The position numbers and the translations under genes were made by a program. The notes under the pieces were generated by a model that had not been told where the DNA came from, did not search any database, and was given only the letters and a program-made list of their open reading frames with translations. Positions 12,201 to 20,310 of a stretch of DNA of 64,000 bases are shown here, one piece after another; position 1 is the first letter of the stretch; every line of letters begins with the position of its first letter. The stretch spans positions 10,705,731-10,769,730 of the forward strand of contig JAYGXS010000002.1 in the NCBI GenBank assembly GCA_036362985.1. Reading direction: 5' to 3'. Source of the stretch: Ligula intestinalis. Taxonomy: Eukaryota > Platyhelminthes > Cestoda > Diphyllobothriidea > Diphyllobothriidae.

Positions 12201-15200
12201 GGACTAGATCTCCACAACCACCCTCCATCTATCGGCACAAGCTAGAATCGCTCGGTTGTCAAACTCAGAGAACTACCGCTCATTGAGACGCCAAACTACG
12301 CGATCAGCAAAATGCAACCGTCAGAACCATTGGACCGAGTTAGCTGGCTCCATGGAATCAGCTTCAAACTCTGGTAACTACCACCAGCTCTATTACCTTT
12401 TACGTAAAGCATCAGGCAAACATAAACCGCCTTCCACTACCGTTCGGGATAACTCGGGTCAAGTGATTACTGATATGGCTGGCAAAATCGATCGATGGCG
12501 AGAGGGCTTTAGCGAGCTACTGGATCCGGCTATACGTTCACCTGCGAATCTATAGCTATCAACTGGAATTCCATACGGTAGTGACTGCGAGCCACCTACG
12601 AGATTTGAAGTGGAATCGGTATTATAGCGATTAAAAGTTCGGAAGGCAGCGGGTGAAGATGGTATCCCAACAGAAGCCTACAAAACTAATTGTCCTGCTT
12701 TGACGGAATCACTACATCGACTGTACTCGACTATATGGACTACCGAAGTCATCCAGACTGACTGGTCACTGTCCATTATTTTACCGATACCGAAGCGCGG
12801 TGACAGGACATTATGCTCAAACTACCGCGGCATCAGCCTCATAGATATAGCCGCCAAAGTGTTTGCGACCATCCTTCTGCGTAGATTTTCGACTGAACGC
12901 AATCTTCGTACTCGTCCTAACCAAGGAAGATTTCGTCCAGGTAGAGGATGCATTGACCAGATCTCCATTCTACGCCACATACTAGAGCACAGACATCAAA
13001 ACCAACAGATCACCACCGCCTGTTTCATTGACTTCAAGACCGCCTTTGATTCTATCGACAGAGAAGCTTTATGGCAAATCTTGCTCGCTGACGCTCTCCC
13101 GCCAAAGTTGCTCAATCTGATCAAAGCTTACTATGGCACAACATAAGCCCGAGTAATAACCCTTGGTGAAGAGTCAAATTCTTTCCCTCTGACTTGTGGA
13201 GTTCGACAAGGGTGCCCTCTTTTTCCAGTTCTCTTCAAGTTCTTGATCGACTGGGTAATCCATCAGTCAATTCTACCTGACAGTGGATGTGAAATCAGAG
13301 CTGAATTCAAAGTACCTGACCTGTAATATGCCGATGACATTGTCGTAAAACTCCTCAGTCATTACAGCCAACGCTAGATCGAATCACCAGCTTCGCTGCA
13401 ACTGTTGGTCTGACAATTAATGTGCGCAAGACGAAGCTCCTGACTACGTATCTGGGCACAGCACAATCACTGTTTATCAGCGGTCAACCCATTGAAGAAG
13501 CTAGCTGTTTCCGCTATTTGGGCTCGAATGTGCTAGCCAATGGACAGGCCAAAGACGAAATCAAGAACCGAATCGCGCAGGCTAGAAATGCATTTAGGCT
13601 GCTAGCCAGACCACTCTGGTCTTGCTCAGCCATCGCCTTACGTACTAAGCTGCTGATATGCAAAGCATCAATCAGGCTGGTGTTAGTATATGCCTGCGAA
13701 ACATGGCCAATGAGAAAGGCAGATATCCTTTCGCTCAAAGTCTTTGACCGTTGGTTTCTTCGACGCCTATTAAGAGTCTTCTGGCAGGATCGAATCTCCA
13801 ATGTTGAGCTATAACGCAGATGTTTCAAACTACCAAGTCTAGCATCGTACATCCAGCATCGATGATTGCAATGGTTTGACCATGCTCAGCGCAACCCATC
13901 GACGGACCTCTGCAGATTGGTCGTGAACCCTTCTCGTAGTGCAAACTGGAGATACAGACAAGGCGGTCAACTGAAGACATGGCTCAGCACCGTTAAGTCG
14001 GACGTTGAACGGATGGGCCTCGTAACCGTTTACGGCTTGCGACATTGGAACAAACAATGGGTTAACATCTGCGAAGAGCTCGCCTCTGACCGCCGCCAAT
14101 GGGCCGCCGCTATTCCTGACATCCGTGAAGCCGATTCATCCAACAACAGGAGCTACTCGGATCAAGTATCAAGTAAGTAAATATGGGGAACTGAGAAAAA
14201 GAACAGTTAGTATGGTGCCTTAACGCAATGTCTGAATCTTCCTGCGGTGAGACTCCGTATAGCCGAACTTCTTAAAGCGTCACTACTAGCCATCCATGTA
14301 TTCTTATTTTTCAGCAAGAAAAGCTATCTGCTTTCTCTCTTCTCGCGGTGTCATAAATCGTATTTTCGGGGAGACAAAAATGATGATTTATTTGCACTTG
14401 ATGATCAGATTTTGTTTAATATTCGTAAACTGAGCCCAAAATGTCCGTTTGCGGTTTTGGAAGGCTTCTGTAGTCTTTTATTTAAAGGATTTAGTTGCAT
14501 CTTTCTGATCTGGTCCTAAATTATTTGGTCATATGCCATAGATGCTCAGGATTTGACGGAATTAGGTGTGATGACTGTTGTGCGCTGGTCTGCTCTCTAG
14601 ATCCTGATCTGGACGATTAGAAGTCTGTGAAAACGGGGTTTAAAAAGGACCATAATATAATGAAGGGCAAATGAGTAATCTCTTTAAACCTTTTCACCCA
14701 TTAAAATGCTGGAAACTGTAATCGCCGTTTTTCCCGTCCGCAAGTTGGGGTGTCAGGTGGAGAATGCCAACGTAAGTGGGAAGCATAAGTCACTAAAAAT
14801 CACGTTTGTACCTTCCTCTTCTCGTACTGTCCGTAGGTCATATCAGCTTATATGCAAACGGTTCCGTGAACGGTTTAAATATACGCTGGTTTATTAAAGA
14901 GATGTTTCAGCTACCTACCAACAAGGACGAGTCATATGCACTTTTCAGCGAACTTTCATCTTTTTTTCTTTTAGCCGCACGTGATGGATTCTAGCAGTCT
15001 TTTATCACATGATTCACGGGGTGGGCACAGTACCGACTTAGGCTTGAATTAATTGACAGTAAGGTAGCTTTTCACAGCATCTGCCACCGCAACCTTCCTT
15101 GCCTCATCCGTCTGGCTCTACTTGCAAGACGTTGTGAAGATGGCCGCCGTGTGTATGTCTGTATGTCGCAGCTCATTGTTGGATCAGGAGTCCCTGCCGT

Positions 15201-18200
15201 AATCCAAACTGGTAGTAGTTGGACGACGGAGAAAAGCCGAGACCTCGATCGGCTTGAGGCAAAGGTCCGCGGGGATGAGTTGGGTGCCTGGCCGGGAATT
15301 GCAGGCGAACAGATGCTGACTGTCATGCGGAGAATCTGTTCGCCTGCTGTTCCCGGCCAGACAGCCAACTCACCCCCCGCAGACCTTTGGCTCAAGCCGG
15401 TCGAGGTCTCGGGTTTTCCCCGTCGGCTGCAGCGGTAAACAGTCATCTTCACAGACCGCACCAAAACCTGGCCCCCAATGCATATATTAGGCTATCGTGG
15501 GGGTGTGGGCGGAGATCTGGAATGCGCTAGAGCGCCACAGAGACTCTCAGTCCTGGGAAAGACCGCATCAGCCCATTACTCAGCGGCTTTCCAAGCCATG
15601 ACTCTCTTAGTTGATCGGGGCAGTGTCAAGCGCGCAGGCTTCATTATAATGTGGAATGCGCCGATAGGCCGTAAGAATGCACTCCCCATAGATGGCGGCC
15701 TCTCTCTTTTGCTCCAGTCGATTGTCCAAGCCCGTCAAACTGCTGCGTTGCCCATCAACGCGTGCCCCACGTCACCGAAGTGCGATTTGCATCTTCTGCC
15801 CAGCGACGTTTCGCGTGCAATACCGGTGTTGGCAAAGTGATCACAGGCTTTCCGCAGGAGTGTGGCGTAACCTGTTGCACTAAGGTATCGTGTATGCACA
15901 TGTTGTGTAATCGGCTTACATAATTTAGTCCAGAGGTCTATATGTGCGATGGGCCCGTGATCGTTGTGCCTTAGTTAAGATTTTCGTTGATGGGATGGGT
16001 TGACGTCGGCATTTTGGTGCCCCTATACCTGATTCGTCGATCGCCGTTTGACGGATACGCAAGTGATCCGCAGACCGACGCGAGTGATGGTGAGGTAACG
16101 TTGAGACGGAATCCATCCTGCCGGCGCTAGTGGGGGCATAAAGGTATTCGTTTTGTACGAGTTCACCTCCGTGACTTTATTGATTATGCTGCCAGTCTAT
16201 GCGGGCCTTTATGCGGAAAAAGACAGAGCCGGTTTCTAGGAGGAATCACTTTATTCAAAGGCAAAAGAAACAGCAGATTTCTTAGCTTGTCAATTCCGTT
16301 TTTTTATGAGTTCTTGACTGTCCGAAAACATCCCTGACTTACGGAGTGCTATGTGCTGCTTTGTCGTTCCCCGCGTGACACCTCTGGCCCACGCGTTGCC
16401 TTAGCAACAGTACAAGCTGACCGGCTGTCTGGTTGCCCGCGCGTATGACTCACCTGGCGTGGCCTGTTTCGGTGCCTCTGTTGTCGCGTGACACTCTCGC
16501 CTTAGGCAGTGAGTGCGTCTCGGTTCCCGTCTCCGTAACATAATTATTTGGTTCGCTCGTCATAACAGACGATACGAAGATGTCCATCTGCTCCTACGTC
16601 TGTTGAAAATGTGGGCCTGTTGGTAGCTGTAGGGTGTTTAAAGCACTGATACGTGGTATTTGCGATTTGCGTGTTTCTCGCTTTGCGCCATGGGCTGAGC
16701 TTTTTATACTGCGGTTTCCTCCAGTTCTCACGCGGTGTAACATCTCTGTGCCAAAACTTATCTTAAAACACGTTGACTCAGTGTATGAGAAGCATTGAGG
16801 TAATTGTGGTTCGTAATAAGTACTGATTTTTCTGACTATCAATAGCAAACCACACGTGCAAATTCTCGCAAAGCTTCAATAACAGGTTTTGAAGTTTGGC
16901 AACCGACAACATAACCCGGCTTCAATTGCTTCTTTGCGTGACCTTCATTTGTGTGAAACACGAGGCTTCTTCGTTGAATCCTGCCACTCGTAGAGTTGAA
17001 AAACAGCTAGTTGGTATCACTCTCGAAGAGCCATTTATGTTTGCAAGCCTTTGCGTGAAGCCCATGTCTGGTCCTCTTGACCATCACAAAAGTAGCTGTA
17101 TAATAAATGAGGTGAGGTAAACGTGACGAACGTCTGCTTCGCTACCCAAAAATTTCACGTGCATGTCACCACCGCGTTCTCTCCGAGCCAGCGAAAATTT
17201 TAATTTCGCTATGACAAACGAACTTATTCGACTGTTTTTTTCAGGCCTCCTCTTGTCACGGTAAGCGTTTGCTCTCTCTCTCTCTCTCTCTTTCTCTTTT
17301 TTTCAGCTTCTTTCTGTGGTAAATGTTTTTGCTAGCCATTGCCTATCCCGGAAACATAAAGAACGTCCCATCTCCACCTGAAGGGCTATGCGTAACGCTG
17401 CGTATTTTTGGCTCAATGGCCCTACTCAAAATTATAATTTTGCATCATTTTCCTGCTTTGTGTGTTCTTTTTACGCACCGAGTGAGAGATTTATCCTCTT
17501 TGCCCTGTCCAGAAGCCCGAACACTTCCGCCGATCAGCTTCTTGGCTCTGCTGCACGCAGACGGAAAATGACACCGCCCGCGCGCCAACCACCCGTGGAT
17601 CGATCGTCTCGCGAGGCCCTTCGGGAGTCCTTACAGCGCAGTCCTGTCGCCACCGTGTCCGGTCTTACGAAGAAAAAGGGGCGTATTCGATTGTTTGCAC
17701 AAACATCTGATGATGAAGAAGAGGAAGAGGAGGAGGAGGAGGAGGTACGCGAGGAAGATAAGGAGATGATGGAGACCGAGCCTTCGTCGGATCTTGTCAC
17801 CAAGTCTCCTCAGGTTAGATGCGCAGCGGACAGCCAGCAGCCACCAGAAGTCACCTCTTCGCCTCCTGTTGCCTCTCTACGGTCTTCCCCAGGCCCTTCT
17901 GATGGCAAGCCTCCCAAGGACGTGGCCTCACCTGCGGAACCTAATGACCACGAAGAGGTAGTGATTGCCGAAACGCAAGAGCTCAGCCCTCCATCCTCTT
18001 TGGAGAGCCAGTCCGACGACCCTGAACGGAAAAATTCTCAAGATGACGTAGATTTTATTGAAAGTAGTCAAGAACAAGAGGCCAGTGAGCTCGCCAGCAT
18101 CTTGGCTCCCTTCACCGACCGAACGCATCCTGCTGATGATACTGTCGCCAAAGGGTTCGACGCTATTCCGGCTTTTATTTCTGACACGGAAGTTGCGGGG

Positions 18201-19611
18201 ACAGAGCAGGAGGAGCGGCACGACGTTGAAGAGAACAAGACGAGTGTAAGTTGTTTGATCTCCCTCTTTTGCGCCTTTTCTTTATGTTGAGAGCATGCCT
18301 GGCCTCCTTGGTGAATGTGGCATTTCTTTTCGATTAAAATTGCCTATGATTTTGCCAGTCTAGTTGCCCTTTTGAATATTTTTTGCGGTTCAAACTTTAA
18401 ACCTCTATGAGCATACAATTACATGTCCTCTGAAATCCGCTCGTTCATTGCGGCCCTTTAAAGTCATTTTTACAGGGTAAAGTCTCCCATTATCATCTGG
18501 GAGTTATGCTCACCTATCTGGCTTAATTTCAGGCCAGTATGCTAACTTTCCTTTTCGGTTTGTATTTGTGATCGATTTGGGTGCTTTCTCAAATTCGATG
18601 GTCAACTCATCACTCCCCTACCTCCTCAGCGAAGGTGCTTCGTAATGCCGTCTTCTCAGCCCCGTGTAACCCTTCTCTGGGAATCGTCATGCTACACAGA
18701 GGTTGGGTAACAATGAGGCGCTAGAAAGGGATGGCACTCTCGCTGAAGTCCAGAAGTCTTATGTCAATATTAGCGTCCCGACTTCATTAGGTGATTGATT
18801 GGACATGAGAAAGTGAACTCATCCCCGATGACTGAGGCTCGGTTATCTCTATACCTGTCATCATGAACCGGAATGAGACAATGCGAAGGCTACCCCAGCA
18901 TGTGTCTAATCGGCGTTCTTTCCTTTAGCCGATGATAACAAAGCATTATATCACCAAAAGTCTCTGCAGTACCTGTGTTTTCTTACAAGCGTTAGGTGTT
19001 CGTTATTCGGTTCAACTTTCGAGAATTTTGCGTCTGTCACACATACCCGTTACCTGTTTCGGCAAAACCCTGAGAGGTTTGAAGGATGTTAAATGTGTAC
19101 CTGAGCGCCGGTTAACGGACTCCAATTATGCTGACTGTGTTGTTACTCCATTTAGCCCCCAATCTCGAATCACTAATTAGCTGAGCGTTGAGGGTGATGC
19201 TGACATATGATTTTGGCCCTAACTGTTCTCTAAATTTATAGGTATTATTTCCCCTTACAGCCTTTGAAAGACACCTGTTTGGCGGCCTCCGTAACAGTGA
19301 TCACGGAGACCGAGCCCTCGTCTACACCTACGAAGGAAGGAAAGGAGGAGGTGACAAGCACTTCAATGACTATGATGAATAGTACCCTAACGGAGGAGTT
19401 TTCGAGCCCGTGGCCCTCTTCCGATGAGGTCCCCGCGATGACTACTCATCCGTCTCCGGCCACGCAGGAGGAGGAACCCGATCAGGAGACCGCTCTCGGC
19501 CGAGTTCGTGCCAGTCTTCAGACCCTGGCCAATGACCTTCCCCGACTGCCTCGTGAAGTTCACAAGGACATTTTGTTTGAAGCCCTGGCTGCTTTGAAAT
19601 CTATAATGTAA
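110..19611 (+). CDS. RIF1: RIF1-like protein, C-terminal seven exons (gene model, 5' end outside window)
   Basis: Exons 110-200, 293-395, 2358-2660, 2781-2975, 7198-7546, 17513-18245 and 19261-19611 join in phase throughout and give about 707 codons ending in TAA. Every intron has GT-AG borders. The product is Pro/Ser/Glu-rich with no membrane segment. A GILR motif lies nine residues before RVSF, the paired PP1-docking motifs ([GS]IL[KR] plus RVxF) found together near the C-terminus of metazoan RIF1. Many SQ/TQ sites, typical targets of ATM/ATR kinases, are spread over the exons. RIF1 is a nuclear protein that brings PP1 to chromatin to restrain origin firing and steer break repair. The conserved N-terminal HEAT repeats would lie left of the window and cannot be checked, so another PP1-binding nuclear scaffold remains possible. 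I see no promoter or canonical poly(A) signal for it here. Confidence 0.55.
293..395 (+). CDS. RIF1-like gene, exon 2 of those visible
   Basis: The acceptor is ctattag, ending at 292. Frame 1 reads TQEPDSPAESNTEVHKEPD and then a Thr/Gly-rich stretch ending in EPAEK. The donor is aaaaat|gtatgt. The exon ends with one base (t) of a split codon, which the first two bases of the exon at 2358 complete as TCA (Ser). Composition matches the other exons: acidic, Pro/Thr-rich and hydrophilic. Confidence 0.5.
670..1225. repeat. Dispersed repeat A, copy 1
   Basis: This stretch of intron is colinear with 47,180-47,745. Shared blocks include the start (ccacctactta), gtcgacccag, tgacctcgcccgaggtt-like text and the end near aatttgttccctgacatgcc. 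It has no open frame, no clear terminal inverted repeats and no poly-A tail. The class is unknown; an LTR or a non-autonomous DNA element is possible. The rest of the 396-2357 intron shows nothing else that I can name. Confidence 0.7.
2358..2660 (+). CDS. RIF1-like gene, Ser/Thr/Pro-rich exon
   Basis: The acceptor is cttttctag, ending at 2357; the donor is ccggg|gtaagg. The exon encodes about 100 residues starting IPVNVTPSKSTDLTLKPP. They are rich in Ser, Thr and Pro with several SP/TP sites (CDK-type) and end in NSPLFRG. Phase is 2 bases in and 1 base out, which matches both neighbours exactly. It is probably a disordered region. Confidence 0.55.
2781..2975 (+). CDS. RIF1-like gene, exon with GSRAQKML block
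   Basis: The acceptor is cttttcctag, ending at 2780; the donor is cccag|gtaact. It encodes GVGSRAQKMLALGLKKAAEL, the only predicted helix in this part of the protein. SKHRASQSSIDSQSSS and an acidic-basic Ser-rich tail follow. Two SQ sites lie here. The single base left at the donor (g) joins gt of the exon at 7198 to make the Gly of GILR. The motif that suggests RIF1 is therefore split by a 4.2-kb intron. Confidence 0.58.
2976..5413. other. Intron sequence, mostly featureless
   Basis: This is the first part of the intron between the exons ending at 2975 and starting at 7198. Apart from the tRNA-like inverted module at 3,310-3,440 I see no coding frame, no element ends and no RNA gene. The short open frames at 3.4-5.5 kb look random. 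Confidence 0.6.
3310..3440. repeat. tRNA-like (SINE-derived) inverted module
   Basis: The left part, cggcctcggtgaatttcga, is the reverse complement of a degenerate box B region. The right part, gcctgggttggaatcctatc, is a second box-B-like block facing the other way. The same arrangement recurs at 42,897-43,010. It looks like two tRNA-derived SINE heads or relics face to face, not a functional tRNA: no acceptor stem or anticodon arm can be drawn. Confidence 0.45.
5414..5800 (+). repeat. PLE-derived tails with hairpin modules
   Basis: At 5,414-5,450 sits ctgaactttcgaactctt followed by acaggagt, a module also found at 20,278 and, diverged, at 37,359. At 5,531-5,590 follows gtctctgaggacaaatccg...cgaaacgtcaggcgaataaa, the 3'-terminal module of the PLE family whose protein-coding copy lies at 24.8-25.5 kb. 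At 5,700-5,790 the first module recurs on the opposite strand. No protein remains. Confidence 0.6.
5538..5571 (+). ncRNA. Hammerhead-like core in a PLE tail
   Basis: The order is CTGAGGA, then the stem ATCCG-CGA-CGGAT, then GAAACGTC. The 5-bp stem with a triloop is perfect. CUGANGA and GAAA are the two invariant strands of the hammerhead catalytic core, and PLEs are known to carry such motifs. Stems I and III and the cleavage site are not obvious, so activity is unproven. Confidence 0.45.
5989..6382. repeat. Small element with 29-bp inverted ends
   Basis: Bases 5,989-6,017 (gatgacctattcatcacta...) are the reverse complement of 6,354-6,382 with two mismatches. The interior from about 6,115 to 6,354 is a partial copy of the MITE family seen at 6,618 and 9,685. 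The inverted ends therefore enclose a fragment of another element. There is no open frame of interest. Confidence 0.55.
6618..7116. mobile_element. Non-autonomous DNA element (MITE family M1), copy 1
   Basis: The two ends are inverted copies over about 70 bp: the left end runs ggacaacagtatcttatgta and the right end, read on the other strand, ggcaaaagtagcttatgta. The interior contains ggtggttgggaggtcgtct and acttacctgaggtccaactt, shared with the copy at 9,685-10,257 and the fragment at 6,115-6,354. The element is about 500 bp with no coding capacity. The target duplication is not clear. Confidence 0.65.
7198..7546 (+). CDS. RIF1: RIF1-like gene, PP1-docking exon (GILR...RVSF)
   Basis: The acceptor is tttctgtag, ending at 7197; the donor is ccagt|gtgagt. 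With the base carried over from 2975 the exon opens GILRDLTTPRSRNRVSF. This places a SILK-type site ([GS]IL[KR]) nine residues before an RVxF site with Ser at x, whose phosphorylation would block PP1 binding. VEHPTVHLL, a Pro/Ser-rich linker and KLSQSQDSQEVSF with three SQ sites follow. In known RIF1 proteins the two motifs together bind the catalytic subunit of PP1 and counter DDK phosphorylation of MCM. The exon ends after two bases of a codon, completed by the exon at 17,513. Confidence 0.62.
7647..7850 (-). repeat. PLE 3'-terminal fragment with hammerhead-like core
   Basis: Read on the minus strand this is gtatcctataaatattgtaa..., then tgtctctgatgatgaaccc, cgcgacggatgtcaaagcg and tcaggcgaataaaac. 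The stretch also continues past the AATAAA into a tail (gtcccagcgatcgag) shared with 24.7 kb and 5.58 kb. The stem has one mismatch (ACCCG against CGGAT) and GAAA has become CAAA, so this copy is decayed. No coding part adjoins it. Confidence 0.6.
8369..8462 (-). repeat. PLE 3'-terminal fragment with intact hammerhead-like stem
   Basis: Minus-strand reading gives tatgtctctgatgatgaatc, then cgcgacggatttcgaaacg and ccaggcgaataaaaat. The stem AATCCG-CGA-CGGATT is perfect over 6 bp. Relative to the copy at 5,538 the closing pair is extended on both arms. Confidence 0.55.
8483..8760 (+). pseudogene. RTE-type retrotransposon, 3'-terminal fragment
   Basis: The frame reads CGGQLKTWTATVKQGLSSVC, then YGLCRWNREWLAFSCEQAQD and RRAW. 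This matches the extreme C-terminus of the larger element at 13.9-14.2 kb, which has GGQLKTWLSTVKSDVERMG and YGLRHWNKQWVNICEELASD. The fragment ends in acaagtacaagtacgtaag, a short tandem tail like that of the larger element. It is a 5'-truncated insertion, dead as a gene. Confidence 0.75.
8945..9185 (-). pseudogene. PLE fragment: C-terminal endonuclease remnant plus tail
   Basis: On the minus strand 9,118-8,950 matches the region after the GIY-YIG core of the element at 24.8-25.2 kb (FDEAELLARG then a Ser/Arg-rich stretch), with stops. At 9,135-9,180 a plus-strand tail module (tctctgattatgaatcagca...cacgtcagg) faces away from it. Two pieces of one family therefore lie head to head, both decayed. 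Confidence 0.55.
9685..10257. mobile_element. MITE family M1, copy 2
   Basis: The ends are inverted over about 75 bp: left ggcaacagtagtttaagtag, right (other strand) ggcaaaggtattgtaagtag, then tgcacctcatatrccc in both. The interior shares tggttgggaggtcgtct and acttacctgaggtccaactt with copy 1. Length is about 570 bp, with no coding frame. The two copies are clearly diverged, so the family is old. Confidence 0.7.
10258..10858. other. Intron sequence, nothing recognised
   Basis: This is AT-rich intron between the M1 element and the RTE element, with no coding frame or repeat end I can support. It may include the untranslated 5' end of the RTE element; no boundary can be seen. Confidence 0.5.
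10859..14190 (+). mobile_element. RTE-type non-LTR retrotransposon, near full length, broken
   Basis: The element encodes an apurinic-type endonuclease followed by a reverse transcriptase in the order and with the motifs of the RTE clade (which includes flatworm SR2-type elements). Endonuclease motifs: CWNVRTL at 11.21 kb, GDWNARTG at 11.63 kb, NQIDYILV at 11.84 kb and LDHVLV at 11.92 kb. RT motifs: NYRGISL at 12.82 kb, CFIDFKTAFDSIDR at 13.02 kb, GVRQGCPLFPVLF at 13.20 kb and YADDI at 13.33 kb. The C-terminus has FRYLGS, RWFLRRLLRVFWQDR and LQWFDHAQRN. It ends in caagtatcaagtaagtaaat, a short tandem tail. A frameshift near 11.44 kb, another near 13.35-13.42 kb and several in-frame stops break the frame. 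It lies inside the 10-kb intron of the RIF1-like gene, same strand. Confidence 0.88.
11431..13398 (+). pseudogene. RTE endonuclease-reverse transcriptase frame (interrupted)
   Basis: One frame carries the second half of the endonuclease and most of the RT. It is interrupted by TAG at 12,205, TAG at 12,553, TAA at 13,144, a TAA directly before YADDI and a TAG after it. The upstream frame 10,859-11,449 holds the first endonuclease block and overlaps by a frameshift. The C-terminal part is displaced to another frame at 13,422-13,814 and 13,866-14,180. All catalytic blocks are still readable, so it died fairly recently. Confidence 0.85.
14191..15160. other. Intron sequence, nothing recognised
   Basis: No element ends, RNA gene or coding frame with family resemblance is visible. 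The short open frames here have no domain I know. Confidence 0.5.
15165..15430. repeat. Fold-back (palindromic) copy of dispersed repeat B
   Basis: Bases 15,223-15,314 and 15,334-15,426 are inverted copies of each other with a 19-base spacer, so single-stranded DNA or RNA from here could fold into one long hairpin. The left arm with its flank (ggatcaggagtccctgccgt) belongs to a family also seen at 19,875-20,060 and 59,725-59,905 (ggatcaggagtcccc...gcgaacagatgctga). Neither of those copies is inverted on itself. Confidence 0.75.
15431..17270. other. Intron sequence, nothing firm
   Basis: A 120-codon frame at 15,478-15,840 (+) has no recognisable domain and unusual His/Cys/Arg content. At 16.35-16.56 kb a GC-richer block ending in cgtaacataattatttggtt resembles the end of an LTR, but there is no partner copy in the window. 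Confidence 0.4.
17271..17297. repeat. (CT)n microsatellite
   Basis: A short, slightly interrupted CT run lies upstream of the acceptor at 17,512. It could act as an extra pyrimidine tract but sits about 215 bases away. Confidence 0.8.
17513..18245 (+). CDS. RIF1-like gene, large acidic SQ-rich exon
   Basis: The acceptor is gccctgtccag, ending at 17,512; the donor is acgagt|gtaagt. The first base completes GTA with the two bases left at 7546. The exon encodes about 244 residues. It begins with a basic patch (GSAARRRKM), then SPVATVSGLTKKKGRIRLF and an uninterrupted run of ten Glu after DD (17,710-17,745). SPQ and several SQ/TQ sites follow, including DSQQ, ESQSDD, KNSQDD, ESSQEQ and VVIAETQEL. 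Low-complexity acidic tracts and SQ clusters fit a chromatin-associated, kinase-regulated linker. No enzyme domain is visible. Confidence 0.6.
18246..19260. other. Last intron, nothing recognised
   Basis: A 1-kb intron with a clean GTAAGT donor and ccccttacag acceptor. No mobile element ends or RNA genes are seen. Confidence 0.6.
19261..19611 (+). CDS. RIF1-like gene, terminal coding exon
   Basis: The acceptor is ccccttacag, ending at 19,260, and phase 0 matches the previous exon. The exon encodes 116 residues and then TAA at 19,609. It starts PLKDTCLAASVTVITETEPS and ends with a predicted amphipathic helical tail from ALGRVRASLQTLANDLPRLP to ALAALKSIM. RIF1 proteins also end in a compact helical C-terminal domain. 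That fits in position, but sequence similarity cannot be claimed by eye. Confidence 0.58.
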   Translation, partial: PLKDTCLAASVTVITETEPSSTPTKEGKEEVTSTSMTMMNSTLTEEFSSPWPSSDEVPAMTTHPSPATQEEEPDQETALGRVRASLQTLANDLPRLPREVHKDILFEALAALKSIM

Positions 19612-19854
19612 CCGAAGATCCCCCATCCCCCCCTCCCTGCACTGTTATTTTTATGCACCAGGTGTTCTGCATTTATAATCGATTATCCCAACCGATGAGA
19701 GTGACAGAGCGTACCTTTGCGTTGCTATTTTTGCAGTTTTCAAAAGTTATTAACCTATATGAATTGTTTAAATGGTTTGTTTTTTTGTGAATTGAAACCT
19801 TGATGTCCATTTTGGTCTTTTTTTTCCGAATCCGATTGAAGCTTGGTTAAGGGG

Positions 19855-20310
19855 GTTTCATTCGCTCGTACGTGTGTGTCGTAGCTCTGGTTGGATCAGG
19901 AGTCCCCACCGGAACGCAAACTGGTTGTAGTTGGAAGATGGAGAAAAGCTGAGAGCTCGACCGGCTTGAGTCAAAGGTCCATGGGAGTGAGTTGGGTGCC
20001 TGGCTGGGAACTACAGGCAAAAAGATGTTGATAGTCATGCGGAGAGACGCAGCAATTAAGGCAGCTGTCGGGTATGGACTGGTCGAGTCGGTGTTGATAC
20101 TGGTGGAGGAGCATTGAGTAGCCACTGTGTATTTGAGTCAAGGTACAGCGAGTAACTCTTGGAAGGTGTTGTTTCGAGGCCACAATCGGAGGTGGATAGC
20201 CGCCCAAAAGAACCGGGGGATGGTAACTTAGACAAGGAAGGAGACGTGTCGAACACCGGATCCATTGGTTTACTGTCCTGAGCTTTCGAACTCTTACAGG
20301 AGTATTTCTC
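19855..20310 (+). repeat. Dispersed repeat B copy with adjoining hairpin module
   Basis: From 19,875 the text ggatcaggagtccccaccgg, gagctcgaccggcttgagtc and gagttgggtgcctggctg matches 15.18 kb and 59.73 kb. At 20,255-20,300 follows ccattggtttactgtcctgagctttcgaactcttacaggagt (read in pieces), the same module as at 5.41 kb. It lies about 250 bp downstream of the stop codon of the RIF1-like gene, so it may be in its 3' UTR. Confidence 0.65.

Noticed and set aside
15478..15840. 120-codon plus-strand frame as a gene
   Set aside because: No domain, no splice or start context, and it lies in a repeat-rich intron beside a fold-back repeat.
17534..17803. Minus-strand Ser-rich open frame opposite the acidic exon
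   Set aside because: It is the antisense shadow of the GAA/GAG run and neighbouring codons; the plus strand has splice sites in phase with six other exons.
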